In this document: piece by piece, positions 63,633-64,000 of the stretch
Layout: every line of letters starts with the position of its first letter
How positions within the stretch are numbered: the stretch's first letter is position 1
Source of the DNA: Antedon mediterranea
Taxonomy: Eukaryota > Echinodermata > Crinoidea > Comatulida > Antedonidae
Direction: 5' to 3'
Assembly (NCBI RefSeq): GCF_964355755.1
Contig: NC_092680.1
Span: 19,071,001 to 19,135,000, forward strand
Length of the DNA: 64,000 bases
The notes under the pieces: generated by a model
Database searches by the model: none
What the model was told of the DNA's origin: nothing
What the model saw: the letters and a program-made list of their open reading frames with translations, nothing else
Translations under genes and position numbers: made by a program

Positions 63633-63722
63633 GGACTTACGCAAGGCCAGAACGTAACGCAAGGCCAGGACGTACGCGTAACGCAAATACTTGACCAATC
63701 GTCGATATCATTCGTTGCGCAT
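63633..63722. mobile_element. Family A MITE, partial, with internal duplication
   Basis: TTACGCAAGGCCAGAACG is followed by the near repeat AACGCAAGGCCAGGACG and then CGCAAATACTTGACCAATC. This matches the left interior of family A with a short tandem duplication. The termini are absent. Confidence 0.5.
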
Positions 63723-64000
63723 GCTTACAAAGCTGTACCGTCGTTGTGATACGTTTTGTGCAATTATATATACTCGACTTTCGAAATCATGAGGGTGTTA
63801 AATTCATAGAGACCTTCATGTATGTTGTGTACCTTATTTGTTCGCAATTACAAAAGCCCAGTGATATAATTACTGTATGGACAATAAAAACGATTAATTA
63901 TCGACGCGCGCTTCTTCCTGGCGACAGACTTTTAATCAAAATTGCAAATCTTACGTATAACAATATGCATATATTACTACCCACCTTCGAGATCAAAGGG

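Overview
The window is eukaryotic nuclear DNA. It is AT-rich, has almost no long open frames, contains spliced exons with consensus GT/AG sites, and is full of short mobile elements and minisatellites. The family match of the one clear gene, tRNA-derived SINEs, LINE tails, TIR mini-transposons and the very common palindrome TAGGCCTA suggest a marine invertebrate, most likely a non-chordate deuterostome such as an echinoderm. The lineage is an inference, not a reading.

The one gene I can support is on the minus strand at the left end: the amino-terminal part of a NOL4/NOL4L (nucleolar protein 4) orthologue. The coding exons are 9521-9796 (92 codons), 1473-1613 (47 codons) and about 867-1089. 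They join in phase and continue past the left edge. Intron 1 is about 7.9 kb and holds a tRNA-type SINE, a 24-bp minisatellite, a ~78-bp array, a 21-bp perfect inverted repeat and a G-rich tract. Intron 2 is only 383 bp. Exon 3 is bracketed by two copies of a palindromic mini-transposon. A strong splice-acceptor-like sequence lies just upstream of the start codon, so a 5' UTR intron is likely. A CRE and an inverted CCAAT box near 10.1 kb mark a candidate promoter.

From about 10.6 kb to 64 kb I recognise no host gene. This stretch is intergenic, or an undetected intron of upstream NOL4 isoforms. It contains two decayed LINE 3' ends (27.7-28.1 kb plus, 32.9-33.2 kb minus); three further copies of one tRNA-derived SINE (14.4, 29.8, 59.3 kb); many copies of the palindromic GCTTGGTTCCCACTAG family; at least three other TIR elements (26.4, 41.6 with a relative at 44.9, 63.3 kb); and tandem arrays (17-bp at 30.1 kb, 35-bp at 35.5 kb, 66-bp at 42.0 kb, ~39-bp at 48.6-49.1 kb, ~103-bp at 51.2-51.7 kb). 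Most open frames over 60 codons here are chance or repeat-derived and are not listed as genes.

No operon-like or defence-like system is visible. The most interesting observations are the repeat architecture around NOL4 exon 3, the multi-frame-open minisatellite in intron 1, and the palindromic element family.
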